Position numbers and translations under genes: made by a program. Below, one piece after another: positions 1 through 10,444 of a stretch of 64,000 bases of DNA. The notes under the pieces were generated by a model, which saw only the letters and a program-made list of their open reading frames with translations, did no database searches and was not told where the DNA came from. Source of the stretch: Nothophaeocryptopus gaeumannii (Eukaryota > Ascomycota > Dothideomycetes > Mycosphaerellales > Mycosphaerellaceae); NCBI GenBank assembly GCA_031771865.1, contig JASISA010000036.1, forward strand, positions 930,001 to 994,000, written 5' to 3'. How positions within the stretch are numbered: the stretch's first letter is position 1; each line of letters opens with the position of its first letter.

Positions 1-7
1 CCTCGCG

Positions 8-838
8 ATGATCTACACGACCCAGATAGTGAGGCTCGACGGTGAGTCGCCTCCATTACCAACGGACTGCGCTCCTCCGCCGCCTCCTCCACCGCTGACA
101 ACTCCTCGAAAGGCCTCACGCTCGTGGCTTCTGTGGACGACCAGCAGATGCAAGAGCTTGCCGAGCTCAAGCAGAACATCAGACAGGTCATCAAGCGAAT
201 AACGCCCAATTCCGAGCCTCGAGCCTCCATCGAAAGCACGAAGCATACCATCCAGTACGCGCACACCTCCGCCGCGACGACCAGTGCGAGCGACTGACAT
301 ATTTCCCCAGCTACGTCCTCAATGATGCAGTCGCATACCTCGCGATCACCGAACGCAGCTATCCGAAGAAGCTCGCCTTGACATACCTCGAAGACATCCG
401 CGCAGAGTTCCAGACCTCATACAAGCGAGAGCAGATCCATGACCCTCAGTTGCGGCCGTACGCATACTCCGAATTCGACCGCTTCATCGAGCGCACGAAG
501 AAGACATATCAAGACTCTCGAGCAACAGACAACCTCGGCAGGCTGAATGATGAGCTCAAAGATGTCACTCAAGTGATGACCAAAAACATCGAGGATCTCC
601 TGTACAGAGGAGACTCATTGGAAAAGATGGGTAAGCATATTTGGACAACAGGACAATCACAGGACCACACTGACACAGCTCACCTTCAGGTGACATGTCT
701 TCCAGGCTCCGAGATGATTCGCTCAAGTACAAACGTGCCGCTGTCCGGATCAACTGGGAACTCCTGCTGAAGCAGTATGGTCCCTTTGCCGGTCTCGGTC
801 TGCTGATACTCTTGCTTCTCATCTGGCGTTTCTGGTAA
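8..838 (+). CDS. SEC22: SEC22-type R-SNARE (vesicle trafficking protein)
   Basis: Four exons (8..41, 113..254, 311..630, 690..838) give 214 residues, the same length as yeast Sec22. The N-terminal half is a longin domain (starts MIYTTQIVRLDGLTLVASVDD). It is followed by an R-SNARE helix (about residues 125-185) containing the typical LLYRGDSLEKM stretch with the central arginine, and then a C-terminal membrane anchor (GPFAGLGLLILLLLIWRFW) ending the protein. Family knowledge: Sec22 sits in ER/COPI/COPII vesicles and pairs with Bet1, Bos1 and Sed5 or Ufe1 in ER-Golgi fusion. All introns are GT-AG and join in frame. The start ATG lies only 7 bases inside the window, so upstream regulation is not visible. 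BET1, a partner SNARE, is encoded at 46.7 kb. Confidence 0.93.
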
Positions 839-3732
839 TTGAATGATCTGCGCCCAGGCTGGGCCTCTTTTGAAAGCATAGCGTGGCGTTTGGGATAAAA
901 GCGGACATGCATTGTCGAAGGAGTTCCCGCATGATACCCAAGAGCATATGGCGGTGCTCTTCCTTGAATACACGGCATGTTCTTCTCTGACCGCGTCATG
1001 CGGGTACCATTCTGGGTCACAAGGTTCGTTCTGTTTCTCTTGTCTCTTTCAGTCACAAGATAGCTCAAAGCATGATGAGGATGTGACATATGCATGTGTG
1101 TAGAAGCATGTGCTGGTCTGGCTCGAGATGCGCGTCTCACTCAAGGGCTCTGATGGAACGAGTTGTTATACTCGCCGTGGCAGGCATCGTTTCTTGCAAC
1201 TCTGAAGACCCAGTTTTGTCTTTGTAGGACCTCCGAAAGGGCTGCGAGCGATGTTGGCATTCTCTTTCAGGAGCATATTATCTTCAGAGGAGCATCTGGA
1301 CATGGTGGCAGTGGGCTGGCAGCTGTCATTGCCATGATCCAACAACTTCGTTTCGCGGCGTTGGGGACCTGGGCACGAATTAGCCGGACATAAATCAAAC
1401 TACGCCAATGAACGACTGCAGGGCCCCGAAAGCATTTCGTCTCGATAAGGACATGGATTTGCTCTCCATTGGTTGGTTCAAGCTGGAGAACAATTCTATG
1501 AGTGGACCAGTATCTGAAGCTGTCAATCTTCCAAGGTCCCGCTTCCTGTACGCCAACGCTTGGTCGCACTGGGCCGCAGTTCAGGATCGCTGCTTGGATG
1601 GTTCCAACGATGCTTTGCTAGGATAGATTGGCGTCGATCTAGGCGGGCTGCTTCTGAGGTCGCTCCGCTCAGTGGTATTTCCCGCCTCTCAATGGCCGTC
1701 TCAGCACAGTGGGAGTGGCCTTGGTGCGTACACTGTGTACTTGCTACTGCGAGCTCGCTGCTGTCGTATCGACAACCATTGGGTTATTTCTCCTGCTCTT
1801 GGTGGCCCTACTCTCGCAATGCCACTCAAAGTGGTGAGCCTCCTCTTGCTAGATTTGTGGCTCATCGTCACGTCTGGCGAGTGGGATTCCGGCTCTTTAA
1901 TCGGAGGACGTAATCCGCCTGGTGGAGAGGCTCCGCTCGGCAGTCTGCTGTTAGGCGCGGCTTCGCTGTCTCCTCCGCTTCATCAAGGCTAGCATTCGCT
2001 ATTGTCGCATCCGCTTGCTTACCTCCTGTTCGGTTTACCGGAGCATGAAGCTGTCCTGCGACAGGAGTGGTGGTCGTCCGGCCGAAGATGGTGCAGTTGG
2101 CGCACGGCGAATGTCTGCCTCTGGTGCAGTACGTGAGGCCGGTGTTGCACGTCCCGTAGCGGCAGCAAACGTACATACTGGTAGTGCTTCTTCTCTTCAA
2201 AGGGGACAAGGCAATTGGCGATTGTTCTGTCGGTCGGCAGAAGGTTGTGTATGCTTCTCGTCGCTGCTGAGGAGGTGGTTGATGGATGTCTGGCTGCATA
2301 CAACGAGCAGCGCTGGCGCACGGTCGCCACCTCCGAGTTGGCGTTCCTTGGCTGAACAGCCTCACAATGCCGCATCTCAACTACCACGACGAGTTACAAC
2401 ATTCTAAGACATGGAGATTGCTCGCATGAGCATGACGATGCTCCTAGCATGTATATCTAACTCCTATGTCGCCGGCGTGGTGGTGTTGCTTGAGAGGAGG
2501 GCAAGTCAGCTGTTATGGGGTTATATTCCTTCGGATATCTTGGTCTTCTGTCCAATTACAGGAGCTACGTCTTGGTCTAATTGAGGTCTAATAAATCTGA
2601 CTTAACCCACAGCTTATATAGTATATAGCGATAGGGTGCCCTGCTGTCCGCTGTCGCTAAGCCGTTCATTCTGAACACCCTCCATTCGAGCCCGCTAACA
2701 GTTCACAGTTCAAGTTCTCAACATCTGTATATCTGTATATGATATGCTACAGCATCAGAAATCTAAGATTTCTATCAGCAAGATGCACAACATCAAACAA
2801 ACTACTTTTTTTCTCTTTTTGGGCCTCTCCCATCCTGTCCGCTATTTTACCAAGGAGCAAAGGGGTGGGACGAAGAGGCTCTTGTGTACTTGCTGCGATT
2901 GTGGAACGCACGCTTCTGATTGCGTATGTTGGTAGGTAAGGGTTGGCTGGTGAAGCCCAGCTCAAGCCGGCAATCTTTTTGCACTCCGTCCTCGCACAGC
3001 AACCACGCCGCTTCAAAACACGCGGAAAATTGCGAGGAGCTTGAATTGACATAGATCATCCTCAACATATTGGTTTCGAACACCTCATACAGTGTTCTTG
3101 AGTTGCTAAATCGAAATCAAGCTCGCTGGGGCGATGAGGCTGTTTCGATGAGACTGAAGCTGAAGCGGACGATCTTTTTGCCTCCGAGGCTCACCGCACC
3201 ACAACAACGCTCTGATCAATGCGCAGAATCGATGAGGAGCGACTACACGATGATGCGATCTTCCGCGATATGATATTGCATGGTATTTGGTGTAGTTCTG
3301 GTGCACAAGAACGTTGTGAAGCTGAGGGGTGTTGATAGCCAAAGAGCAGCTCACGGCGGAGACGGGGATGGAAGCCAGCAATCTCTTGCTCTATTGTCTG
3401 TCACAACGGCCACAACACTTGGAGATACACCAAGATTGATGGGAGGCACCTCAGCGGCGGCATCATCCTCCGTAAGATAAGTCCGAATACAACGGGCAAC
3501 GTGGCTGTTGACCGCGAACGAAAGGAGACACACCGCATTCGGCGGCAGCATCTCCACCCTCCTCGCACTCTCCACGGTAGGCAACGAAAGAACGTGCGCA
3601 TGTTCCTGATTGAATGTTGATGAATGAGAGAAAGAGCAATACCATCACAGCGCCGCCCGACTCCTTTCTGCTTTCGTCGCCACTACTAACACCACCACCA
3701 CCACACTCTCTTCCTCTCCTCTCTCCTCCGAA
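839..3732. other. Gene-poor interval
   Basis: No gene can be supported with confidence. Open frames occur on both strands but are short, mutually overlapping and without recognisable domains. AT-richer stretches are seen around 2520-2760, including a short tandem copy of CTGTATAT near 2723. Two cysteine-rich open frames (complement 1868..2380 and 2744..2935 +) are listed separately or in the findings. Confidence 0.5.
1868..2380 (-). CDS. Possible cysteine-rich small protein (doubtful)
   Basis: An uninterrupted 170-codon frame. Its middle holds a cysteine-dense segment, MYVCCRYGTCNTGLTYC followed by HSPCANC, which vaguely resembles the paired-CxxC zinc-ribbon-like domains common in small fungal proteins of unknown function. 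The rest is rich in Arg, Thr and Pro and has no recognisable features. A second minus-strand frame and a plus-strand frame (2015..2407) overlap it completely, so chance cannot be excluded. No splice structure was needed. The cysteine pattern is seen; the function is unknown. Confidence 0.2.
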   Translation of the reverse strand: MRCGIVRLFSQGTPTRRWRPCASAARCMQPDIHQPPPQQRREAYTTFCRPTEQSPIALSPLKRRSTTSMYVCCRYGTCNTGLTYCTRGRHSPCANCTIFGRTTTTPVAGQLHAPVNRTGGKQADATIANASLDEAEETAKPRLTADCRAEPLHQADYVLRLKSRNPTRQT

Positions 3733-4215
3733 AGGACAGCGACAACGATGTCGAACGTGCTGTCGAGGCCAGCAGCAGCACCACGAGGCCCGCTCGAGTT
3801 GCCGAGGACGCCATTCCTCGCCTGCCTCGACGACCGAAAGCGGCGCATCCAGTCGGTCCCTCGCCCATGGCTCCGCAAGAGTCGGCGGAGCGAGGAGACA
3901 CCACCGCTGTCGCCGCCAAGTCAGCAGACTATTTCGTCAGCTATTTCGTCAGCCGATGTGATAGAGATGGCGAGGAGGATGAGGGCAAACGAGCGCTAGT
4001 GAAGAAGCCGTAGGTATGCTGCTCTTCTCTGACGAGAGTGAAGGGAGTATATCGCTAACAGTATAGTTCGAAGACGATCATTGACAGTATTGCGCTGAGA
4101 ACAGTCTACGGACTTGAGGCAATCGGGTCGCCGAAAGGCAAGATTCTGTACGTGTATAGCAAGCTCCCCGGCGTTCAGAGACTGCGTGACTGACACTTAT
4201 GCCAGATGGCAGTGA
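3733..4215 (+). CDS. Possible small multi-exon gene, unknown function (5' end unresolved)
   Basis: A coding-like frame begins after a CTAAC branch site and an AAG acceptor at 3733 (DSDNDVERAVEASSSTTRPA...) and runs to ALVKKP at about 4011. It then joins, across an intron ending TATAG at 4066, to SKTIIDSIALRTVYGLEAIG. A GTACGT donor at 4148 and a CCAG acceptor at 4205 would finish the protein with a few residues (stop at 4213..4215); without that intron the frame stops at 4191..4193. I could not locate a first exon or start codon. The product is not recognised. The amino-acid texture and splice signals are better than in the overlapping frames, but this remains a weak call. Confidence 0.3.
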
Positions 4216-4818
4216 ACAATAGCCACTCGCTGAGAAGAACAGGCGGACTCGGTGAGAACCGACCGCTGATGAATACAGAATGGTATGTCCTCGCGTTGGA
4301 GCATTGAGGGACAGTGGTACTAACAGCAACAGCAGATAGCGAATAACGACGGTCGTGCGCTGAGACAGCGCTGCATAGATGGCGCAAAACAGGACCCGTT
4401 AACGCCTTTCTCCAGTTCATTTCTCGCATTCATAGCGCCTTTCCATACTTACGAAGCGGACTTCGTACTAAATTCACAGGATGGCTGGAGCGAGACGAGA
4501 CTTGCTGACTTGGTCGACCTCGGACTCTGCTTAATGGAGCGAAGAGGCACCACAATCACCGGCGCCAGTTTAGCAGCCTCCGCTCGAGGTCTGCAAGCCG
4601 AGTGTCGCAGTGTTAGTATTGCATCTCGCCCGCCTTACAAAGGAGGGCCTTGGTCCGCAGGAACATGGCAGAGTTGCAAAGGAGAGAATTGTGTGTGTTT
4701 CTGGACAGCCCTGAGAAACTCTACTGCTGACAACAACTCCAGCTAATCAAACACCATCGCATTCTGCCGAGATGAAGTTGAATTCACGGGTATCACAACA
4801 AAGCCTCTATATATCTAT
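4216..4818. other. Intergenic, no clear gene
   Basis: Only a 78-codon plus-strand frame (4510..4746) with no recognisable features is present. The interval probably carries the 3' end of the PABA synthase transcript, which ends at 4819 on the minus strand. Confidence 0.4.
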
Positions 4819-7035
4819 CTACAACAAAGAGTTCAACACACTTTCCCTCTTCGTCATCATCTCCTCCCATTCCGCCTCCGGCTCACTCAGCGCCGTAATC
4901 GCTCCTCCCGCACCAACTTTCCAATCATCCCCTTCATCATCCCATTTAAATGCCGTTCGAATCACAACGGAAAAATCCCCTCCTCCGCCGACGTCGAAGT
5001 AGCCGATTACACCACTGTACAATCCTCGCGGTTTGAAACCTTCAATCTCTTTCAGAAGCTCGCAGGAACGTTTCTTGGGTGCGCCGGTCATGGAGCCAGG
5101 AGGTAAGGAAGCAGCTAGGGCGGAAGCTCCTGAGGCGGGACCTTCGAGATCGCCTTCGATGACGGAGACGAGTTGGTAGACTGTTTCGTATTCTTCAATA
5201 GACAAGAGTTTCGGGACGCGGACTTCTTTGACTCCCGCGACGCCAGCCAAGTCGTGACGGATGAGGTCGACGATCATCAGATTCTCTGCTCTCTCTTTGG
5301 CTGAGCCCAGGATTTCTTCTGCTTTGGCCCGCGTGATGCCTGGGGCTTTCTTAACGGTGCCTTTGATAGGCCGGAATTGACATTTGCCTTCTCGCGACCA
5401 GGAGAGGAAGCGTTCGGGACTGCTGCCTACGACTGAAAGGGCTGGAGAGTCGTCGGACTGGAGGCGGAGGTAGGCGCTGAAGGGTGCCGGATTTCGAGTT
5501 CGGAGCTGTTTGTACATCGTCCAGGCGTCGGCTGATACGTTTACTGTCGATTGGTCGGTTAGGCAGAGTTCGTAGGATTCGCCGGCTCGGAGGTTGGCTT
5601 GGCAGGCGAGGACTTTTTCGCAGTAGGAGTCCTTTTCAGGTCCATGGGTAAGCTTGGCGGATAGGTTTACTGTTGGAGCAGCGGGTGTGGTGTTCTCAAG
5701 GGTGCGAAGCTTCTCGCGAACGGATTCGGCCCAGGATTGGTCGTTGTATCCAACAGATTGCACGAAAACTTCGCCGTTCACATGGTCAATTACAATGCTT
5801 CGCTCAACAAACACGAACCAGATATCCGGATGTGCCTCTTTCGCGCCAGACGGCGGGACATTGATCGACGTGAGACCAGCCTCGTAAGATATGTAACCCA
5901 CCAAGCCTCCCCAGAACGGCGACTCAGCTGGACCGTCCGTCGCTCTGTTGTCTCGCATCTCTTCGTCAAGGAAGGCGAACACCTGGTCAATATTGGCATC
6001 TTTTCGAGAGACGACACGGTCTCCAGCAATTGCATCCAGAGACCTGCTCACGGTGGAGTACTTGATTTGGATGGAAGAAGTATCTGGCAAGGCAATGATG
6101 CTAACGCGGCCTGTTTCTGGATTGACAAGCTTGCCGTTGCGTGATCCAGATTCCATGAGAAGAGGCTCTGCACCGATTGCGGTACTCCGGAGCATCTCCA
6201 TGATGGCAGATACATCAGGGGATAACTCTGTGTTCACGCTTGACCAGGTCACTTTCGTGGTGGCAGTCTCTCCGTCAGTACCGGCATGGTGAACATCACC
6301 ATTCTTCTGTACACCATTGATGGTGATAGAGCGAACAGGATGTTGGCCTCTCCACTCACAGACCTGCTCCCACCAATTGCTCACGAGCTTCTGGCCTTCC
6401 TTATTGGTGCAAACCGACTCCGGATGGTACTGCACGCCCCAGAATGGCTTATGCTCGTGTCGAGTAGCCATGAGAATGGGACCATTTGCAACGTTCATCA
6501 AGCTCCAAGCCAAAGGAACCAAGTCTTCACATTTCCGAGACGGCTTCCAAAGATCCCAAGCTCCCCACTCATCACCCACTCCTGGTCTTTGAAGGCTGAC
6601 TTGCAGTGAATGATACTGCGTCGCCACGACTTTGCCAGTACCAGAATACACGTCCTTCCCGCAATGCGTCACAATGTCCATAATTCCGTGCCTGGGCTCC
6701 TTCAGGCGGTCCACTTTGGCGCCAAAGGAGAGGCACAGGCTTTGAAACCCGAGACATATCCCCAGAACTGGAAGAATATGTTCTTCTGGCAGACTCCACA
6801 ACTTCTCAATTAACCCAACATCCTCGGAAGTAGCTGGATGGCCCGGTCCAGGACCAGCAACTACCGCATCGAAGCCATCGAGGTAGGAGTAGAACGCTTC
6901 GTCGTTGAGGACGAAGCGAGGGTCATCGATTTTGATACACTCTACAGCGACCGGCAATTCTATTCGCAGAAGCGCTATGATCGAGTTTGAGAAGGAGTCG
7001 TATGCATCGATGAATAGGATCCGGTGGTGCTGCAT
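4819..7035 (-). CDS. ABZ1: Bifunctional 4-amino-4-deoxychorismate (PABA) synthase
   Basis: An intronless gene of 738 residues, close to yeast Abz1 in size. Residues 1-215 form a class I glutamine amidotransferase: the nucleophile is Cys94 in GICLGFQS, and the His204/Glu206 pair lies in QYHPES. Residues about 270-738 form the chorismate-binding (PabB/TrpE-like) domain, with PIKGT (Lys558) and PPGSMTGAPKKR. Family knowledge: Lys in PIKGT is the aminodeoxychorismate synthase signature, whereas anthranilate synthases have PIAGT. This supports PABA/folate synthesis over tryptophan synthesis. The reaction is chorismate plus glutamine to 4-amino-4-deoxychorismate. The start is the first ATG of the frame, just before MQHHRILFIDAYDSF, where the amidotransferase fold normally begins. 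Confidence 0.95.
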   Translation of the reverse strand: MQHHRILFIDAYDSFSNSIIALLRIELPVAVECIKIDDPRFVLNDEAFYSYLDGFDAVVAGPGPGHPATSEDVGLIEKLWSLPEEHILPVLGICLGFQSLCLSFGAKVDRLKEPRHGIMDIVTHCGKDVYSGTGKVVATQYHSLQVSLQRPGVGDEWGAWDLWKPSRKCEDLVPLAWSLMNVANGPILMATRHEHKPFWGVQYHPESVCTNKEGQKLVSNWWEQVCEWRGQHPVRSITINGVQKNGDVHHAGTDGETATTKVTWSSVNTELSPDVSAIMEMLRSTAIGAEPLLMESGSRNGKLVNPETGRVSIIALPDTSSIQIKYSTVSRSLDAIAGDRVVSRKDANIDQVFAFLDEEMRDNRATDGPAESPFWGGLVGYISYEAGLTSINVPPSGAKEAHPDIWFVFVERSIVIDHVNGEVFVQSVGYNDQSWAESVREKLRTLENTTPAAPTVNLSAKLTHGPEKDSYCEKVLACQANLRAGESYELCLTDQSTVNVSADAWTMYKQLRTRNPAPFSAYLRLQSDDSPALSVVGSSPERFLSWSREGKCQFRPIKGTVKKAPGITRAKAEEILGSAKERAENLMIVDLIRHDLAGVAGVKEVRVPKLLSIEEYETVYQLVSVIEGDLEGPASGASALAASLPPGSMTGAPKKRSCELLKEIEGFKPRGLYSGVIGYFDVGGGGDFSVVIRTAFKWDDEGDDWKVGAGGAITALSEPEAEWEEMMTKRESVLNSLL

Positions 7036-8055
7036 ATAGACGGCGTCTTGTCTTTGATTGAGGGCCGGGATGAATCTCGGAGGATCTCGGGAGGATCACT
7101 CTCGAGATTGTATTGAGGACATGGGTAGACTTGTTCTTCTGAGGGGCCGTTGAACTCCGGTATAGACGTCTATAGCATCAATAAAGTGCAGAACGGTGTT
7201 TGAGGTTATGTGTCGGCTCGTGAGGTCCGATATGTATGTACACTTGGTGTAGGAAAATCTTCTCTCGGGCTTGAAGACCGTCGGAATTGAAGGACTCACG
7301 GACCACTGAGAGGCGGCCATGTGCCGAGCCGGGAACCAACGTTAGTTCCTTCCAACCTTCTCCGACCTCAGCTCCCGTCTGCTGGCTCCTGGCTCCTCCT
7401 CCCCGGCCGCGGCGAGCGACAACTTCGGGGTCCCGACCACCTCAGCCTTCTCCCATCCTCACAGCTTACGGATACACATGTTCCCCGATCATGCGACAAG
7501 AATCCGCTTATCTCCCCTCCTCGCCTCACGTGGCACAGCGGAAGCGACGAATGCGATACGTACAGTAAGCACCAAGAGCAAATGAGATCGACGCTGCAGA
7601 AAATAGCATCCTTTCCTTGGGTTGTCGACACCCCCCTGCTCCAGTCATTGCGCTTGCTGCCCCCGTGGTCGCTGCAGACGTCAGAGTTCATTCCATCATG
7701 TGCCTGCTGCCAATAAAGTAATGGCGCATCGTCACATGTCTCGCGCAGAACGGATAGTGTGCAAGCGCATGCATGCGTGCATGGATTGATAAGAATGGGT
7801 GGCCGATGATGATGGACTGAGCTTCCGGCTGCTGTACCAAGTAGAGTACATATGTAAGAGAGTAGGTTGCCCGGCCGGCTCTGCTGTATGTACGTCTTCT
7901 CCTCTTTTTGCGATTCTACCCGTGGATAACGCAAGGCTCTGTTTCGGTAGCTGGACTGGACTTCATCTCTTGCTTCTCAACGTTTTGTCAGCTCTGAGCT
8001 ACTTATCTTCTGTCTACTTCACCTCACCAAGCTTGAAGGATTTACAACCAGAGCT
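7036..8055. other. Intergenic region between divergent genes
   Basis: This is the shared upstream region of the PABA synthase (-) and the small Lys-rich gene (+). Overlapping open frames on both strands (for example complement 7368..7934) have no recognisable content. Nothing else was identified. Confidence 0.5.
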
Positions 8056-8516
8056 ATGTCGGATCAAAAGGTTGAAGAGCAGATCGCGTCCCCTGCAGGT
8101 ATGAGACATCGGACCCAAGATATCCGTGCGAAATAAGCCTAACCAGCAACCTCTCAACCTCCAGGCCCTCCAGGCGAGCTCGACTCAAAACCCATCGAGA
8201 CCTCCGCCAACACCACTGTGCCCGGCGATAAGCCCACCGAGCTCGCAAATGCCGAACCCATGGCCCCAGAAGGTAGCAAGCCCAACCAAACCCCCTTCAA
8301 CATCCCGCTCTCCCTGCTGACGTCTATTTTCCAGGCGAACCAGCCACTACGCCTGCCGCACCAGCAGAGGCGGTGAAGGAAACCGCACCAAAGACCACCA
8401 ATGGCGCTACGAAGCCAGCCACGACGGAGAAGAAGGGTGGGCTGGGAGCTATTTTGAAGAAGCTTCAGTTTTGGAAGAAGGAGAAGAAGGAGCCGGCGGC
8501 GGCGGCTGCTAATTGA
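8056..8516 (+). CDS. Small Ala/Pro/Lys-rich protein, unknown function
   Basis: Three exons (8056..8098, 8165..8272, 8335..8516) join in frame to give 110 residues. Both introns are GT-AG; the first has a CTAAC branch site, and both interrupt Gly codons. The protein begins MSDQKVEEQIASPAG and continues with a low-complexity, probably disordered Pro/Ala/Thr/Glu region. It ends in a basic, possibly amphipathic tail (GGLGAILKKLQFWKKEKKE, then alanines). No domain is recognised. The Trp/Lys-rich C-terminal helix could bind membrane or acidic surfaces, but that is inference. Confidence 0.7.
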
Positions 8517-8745
8517 AGAGATGCATACCACAAGGTGGAGCATGAGCTTGCTGCTGTTTTGTGAGTTTTGAACTTTGATTCTATCGTGGATACCCTTCTG
8601 CAGCTTTGGTTAGGATTTTGGTAATGTGTATGGCAGCTCATGATGCATGATGATACATTGCAGAGCGGCCAAGTGCTCTGCAAGCAGCTCACTTCCGCTT
8701 TGTCACCTTACTCGGCCCCCTCCCCTCCAATGCAGCGTGTGAGAC

Positions 8746-10152
8746 TTAGACATCGTCTAGAGCCATGAGCTGCTTCCGGAGCTTCAGTCTCTTCTCCTGG
8801 ATATTGAGCTCTTCCATCTCAAGCATGATCGCAGCCCTCTTCCTGCTCTGGACATCCGTCTTTGCCTTTGAATTGGTTTGATCGTTCTCACGGCCAGTCT
8901 CAGCTGAAGGCGCTTTCTCTTGCGGCGACGATGACGTACGGGCCTCATGCCCTGAGTGCGCTTCTCTATCCATATCCGTATTTCCTACCCTCTCTCTCGT
9001 GTTCGTCGTTGCTTGATGAGATGGCACCGCCGTGGTTTGCGTCCCGTCATGGCCCTCATTTGATTCCACCATTGTCTCCTGCTTGAGCGGCATCATCTCC
9101 TCATCGTCTTCTTCGACGCAAATGACTTTGGGAGAAGCGCTTCCGGGCTCGGGTCTGGATTTGGATTGAGAACGGGACAGGGTCGAAGCGTGCGTAGCTC
9201 CAGGCGGTTTCGCGGGCGAGGACCGACTAGGCGCCGTCTCCTTCACAGCTTGCTCATTGTTGGCACTGGTAGCCTTTTTACTAATATCCGCCGCTGGATG
9301 CTCGTGAGTCTCTGTGTTGACCTTCGCCTGCATCGCACTCTCAACGGTGTTGCTGTTACATGCCTCACTCGTGAGATACCCAGCAGGTATGACAAGGTCT
9401 CTAGGGTGTGTGTGGTTGTTGTCTTTCTTGAATGCCGCTGCTTTTATCCATTCTAGCAAACGTTAGTGACGTGCTTGATGTGCCAACACAGAATCTTACT
9501 TGTATCCTTGAACGTGACTTCGTTCACCCAAGCTTTCTTGCCCTGCAATTCCGAGAACGCCTCTACATCTAGAGGAATTGCCTTCTCCATTGCACGTTGA
9601 CGGAGGTTTGACCTGTAAGACTGTGAGTAGAAGAACGACGGACCTTTGTGTGGGCGCTCACTTGTTTAGCGATCGGTCCTCGCTTGGATTGTCCACGGGA
9701 TCTAACATGCCCCGCTCGATATCAATGACCATCGCTTTTGTGACAGTTGAGTTCTTGCGTCTGTCCATCGGATCTTGCGGCATGGTGAAGGGAGTCTTTT
9801 CTAGTCTGTGGCTCCATGTACGGCCTTTCACGAATTTGTCGAACGTGAAAGTTTGCTGCTTCTGGAGTAATTCTTTAGAGATCCACCACCTTTGATACCT
9901 GGCAATACTTCCCGTTGCCTGAGGGATATCGATGTAGACCAGAACCCCATCAGCCGAGTGCAGTTCGAAGTTCTCAAAATCGACTTCGATGGCATACTTT
10001 GATCCTGGTTCAGCTGTGAAGACAGCCTCTAGTTCCTTGTCATAGCCATCTGCGCGGTGTCGACTTGTAGTACGAGCGATGGTCGCGCCCTCTGCGGTCC
10101 TTAACGCGACAGACACCTTCCGAGGTTTTGTTTGTTTCGTTCTCGCCATCAT
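8746..10152 (-). CDS. Unknown protein with a histone H3-like N-terminal tail
   Basis: Three exons (10152..9662, 9612..9500, 9452..8746) give 436 residues. The protein starts MMARTKQTKPRKVS, so residues after the second Met are identical to the first six residues of mature histone H3 (ARTKQT) and then basic. Residues about 20-150 look globular, with VLVYIDIPQATGS followed by YQRWWISKELL. This is reminiscent of the fungal DUF7918-type region (a guess from texture, not a search). The second half is polar and disordered, with an acidic patch (EEDDEEMMPL). It ends in a charged heptad-like helix (IMLEMEELNIQEKRLKLRKQL). Both introns are GT-AG and in frame. Its neighbour on the same strand is the thioesterase-like gene about 0.3 kb upstream. 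Confidence 0.75.
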
Positions 10153-10444
10153 GTAGGCACGCTCAGTATTGCGCCGTCTGCATTAGCTCGAAGGTACGTG
10201 ACGATGTTGTAATTGTGGTGAGTGTTGGTGTCGCAAGCAGTTGGCCAGGATTAAGTCTGCGCAGCTAGAAGGGCTAAGGGATTTGCATGTGACGGCAATT
10301 TAAACCTCAAAGTGAACCTGCTCGCACAAACCAATCACTCAGATCCGTCCAATGTATATGGCGTATCGCAGCCAGGGGTATCTCAAATGTATCCATCTAA
10401 CCTCTAAACCAAATCAGTATACACAACTTCAATCAGTAATGCCC

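Noticed and set aside
4819..7035. Anthranilate synthase (TrpE/TrpG) identity for the fused amidotransferase gene
   Set aside because: The chorismate-binding domain has PIKGT rather than PIAGT, the amidotransferase is N-terminal in one chain with PabB, and the length fits PABA synthase.
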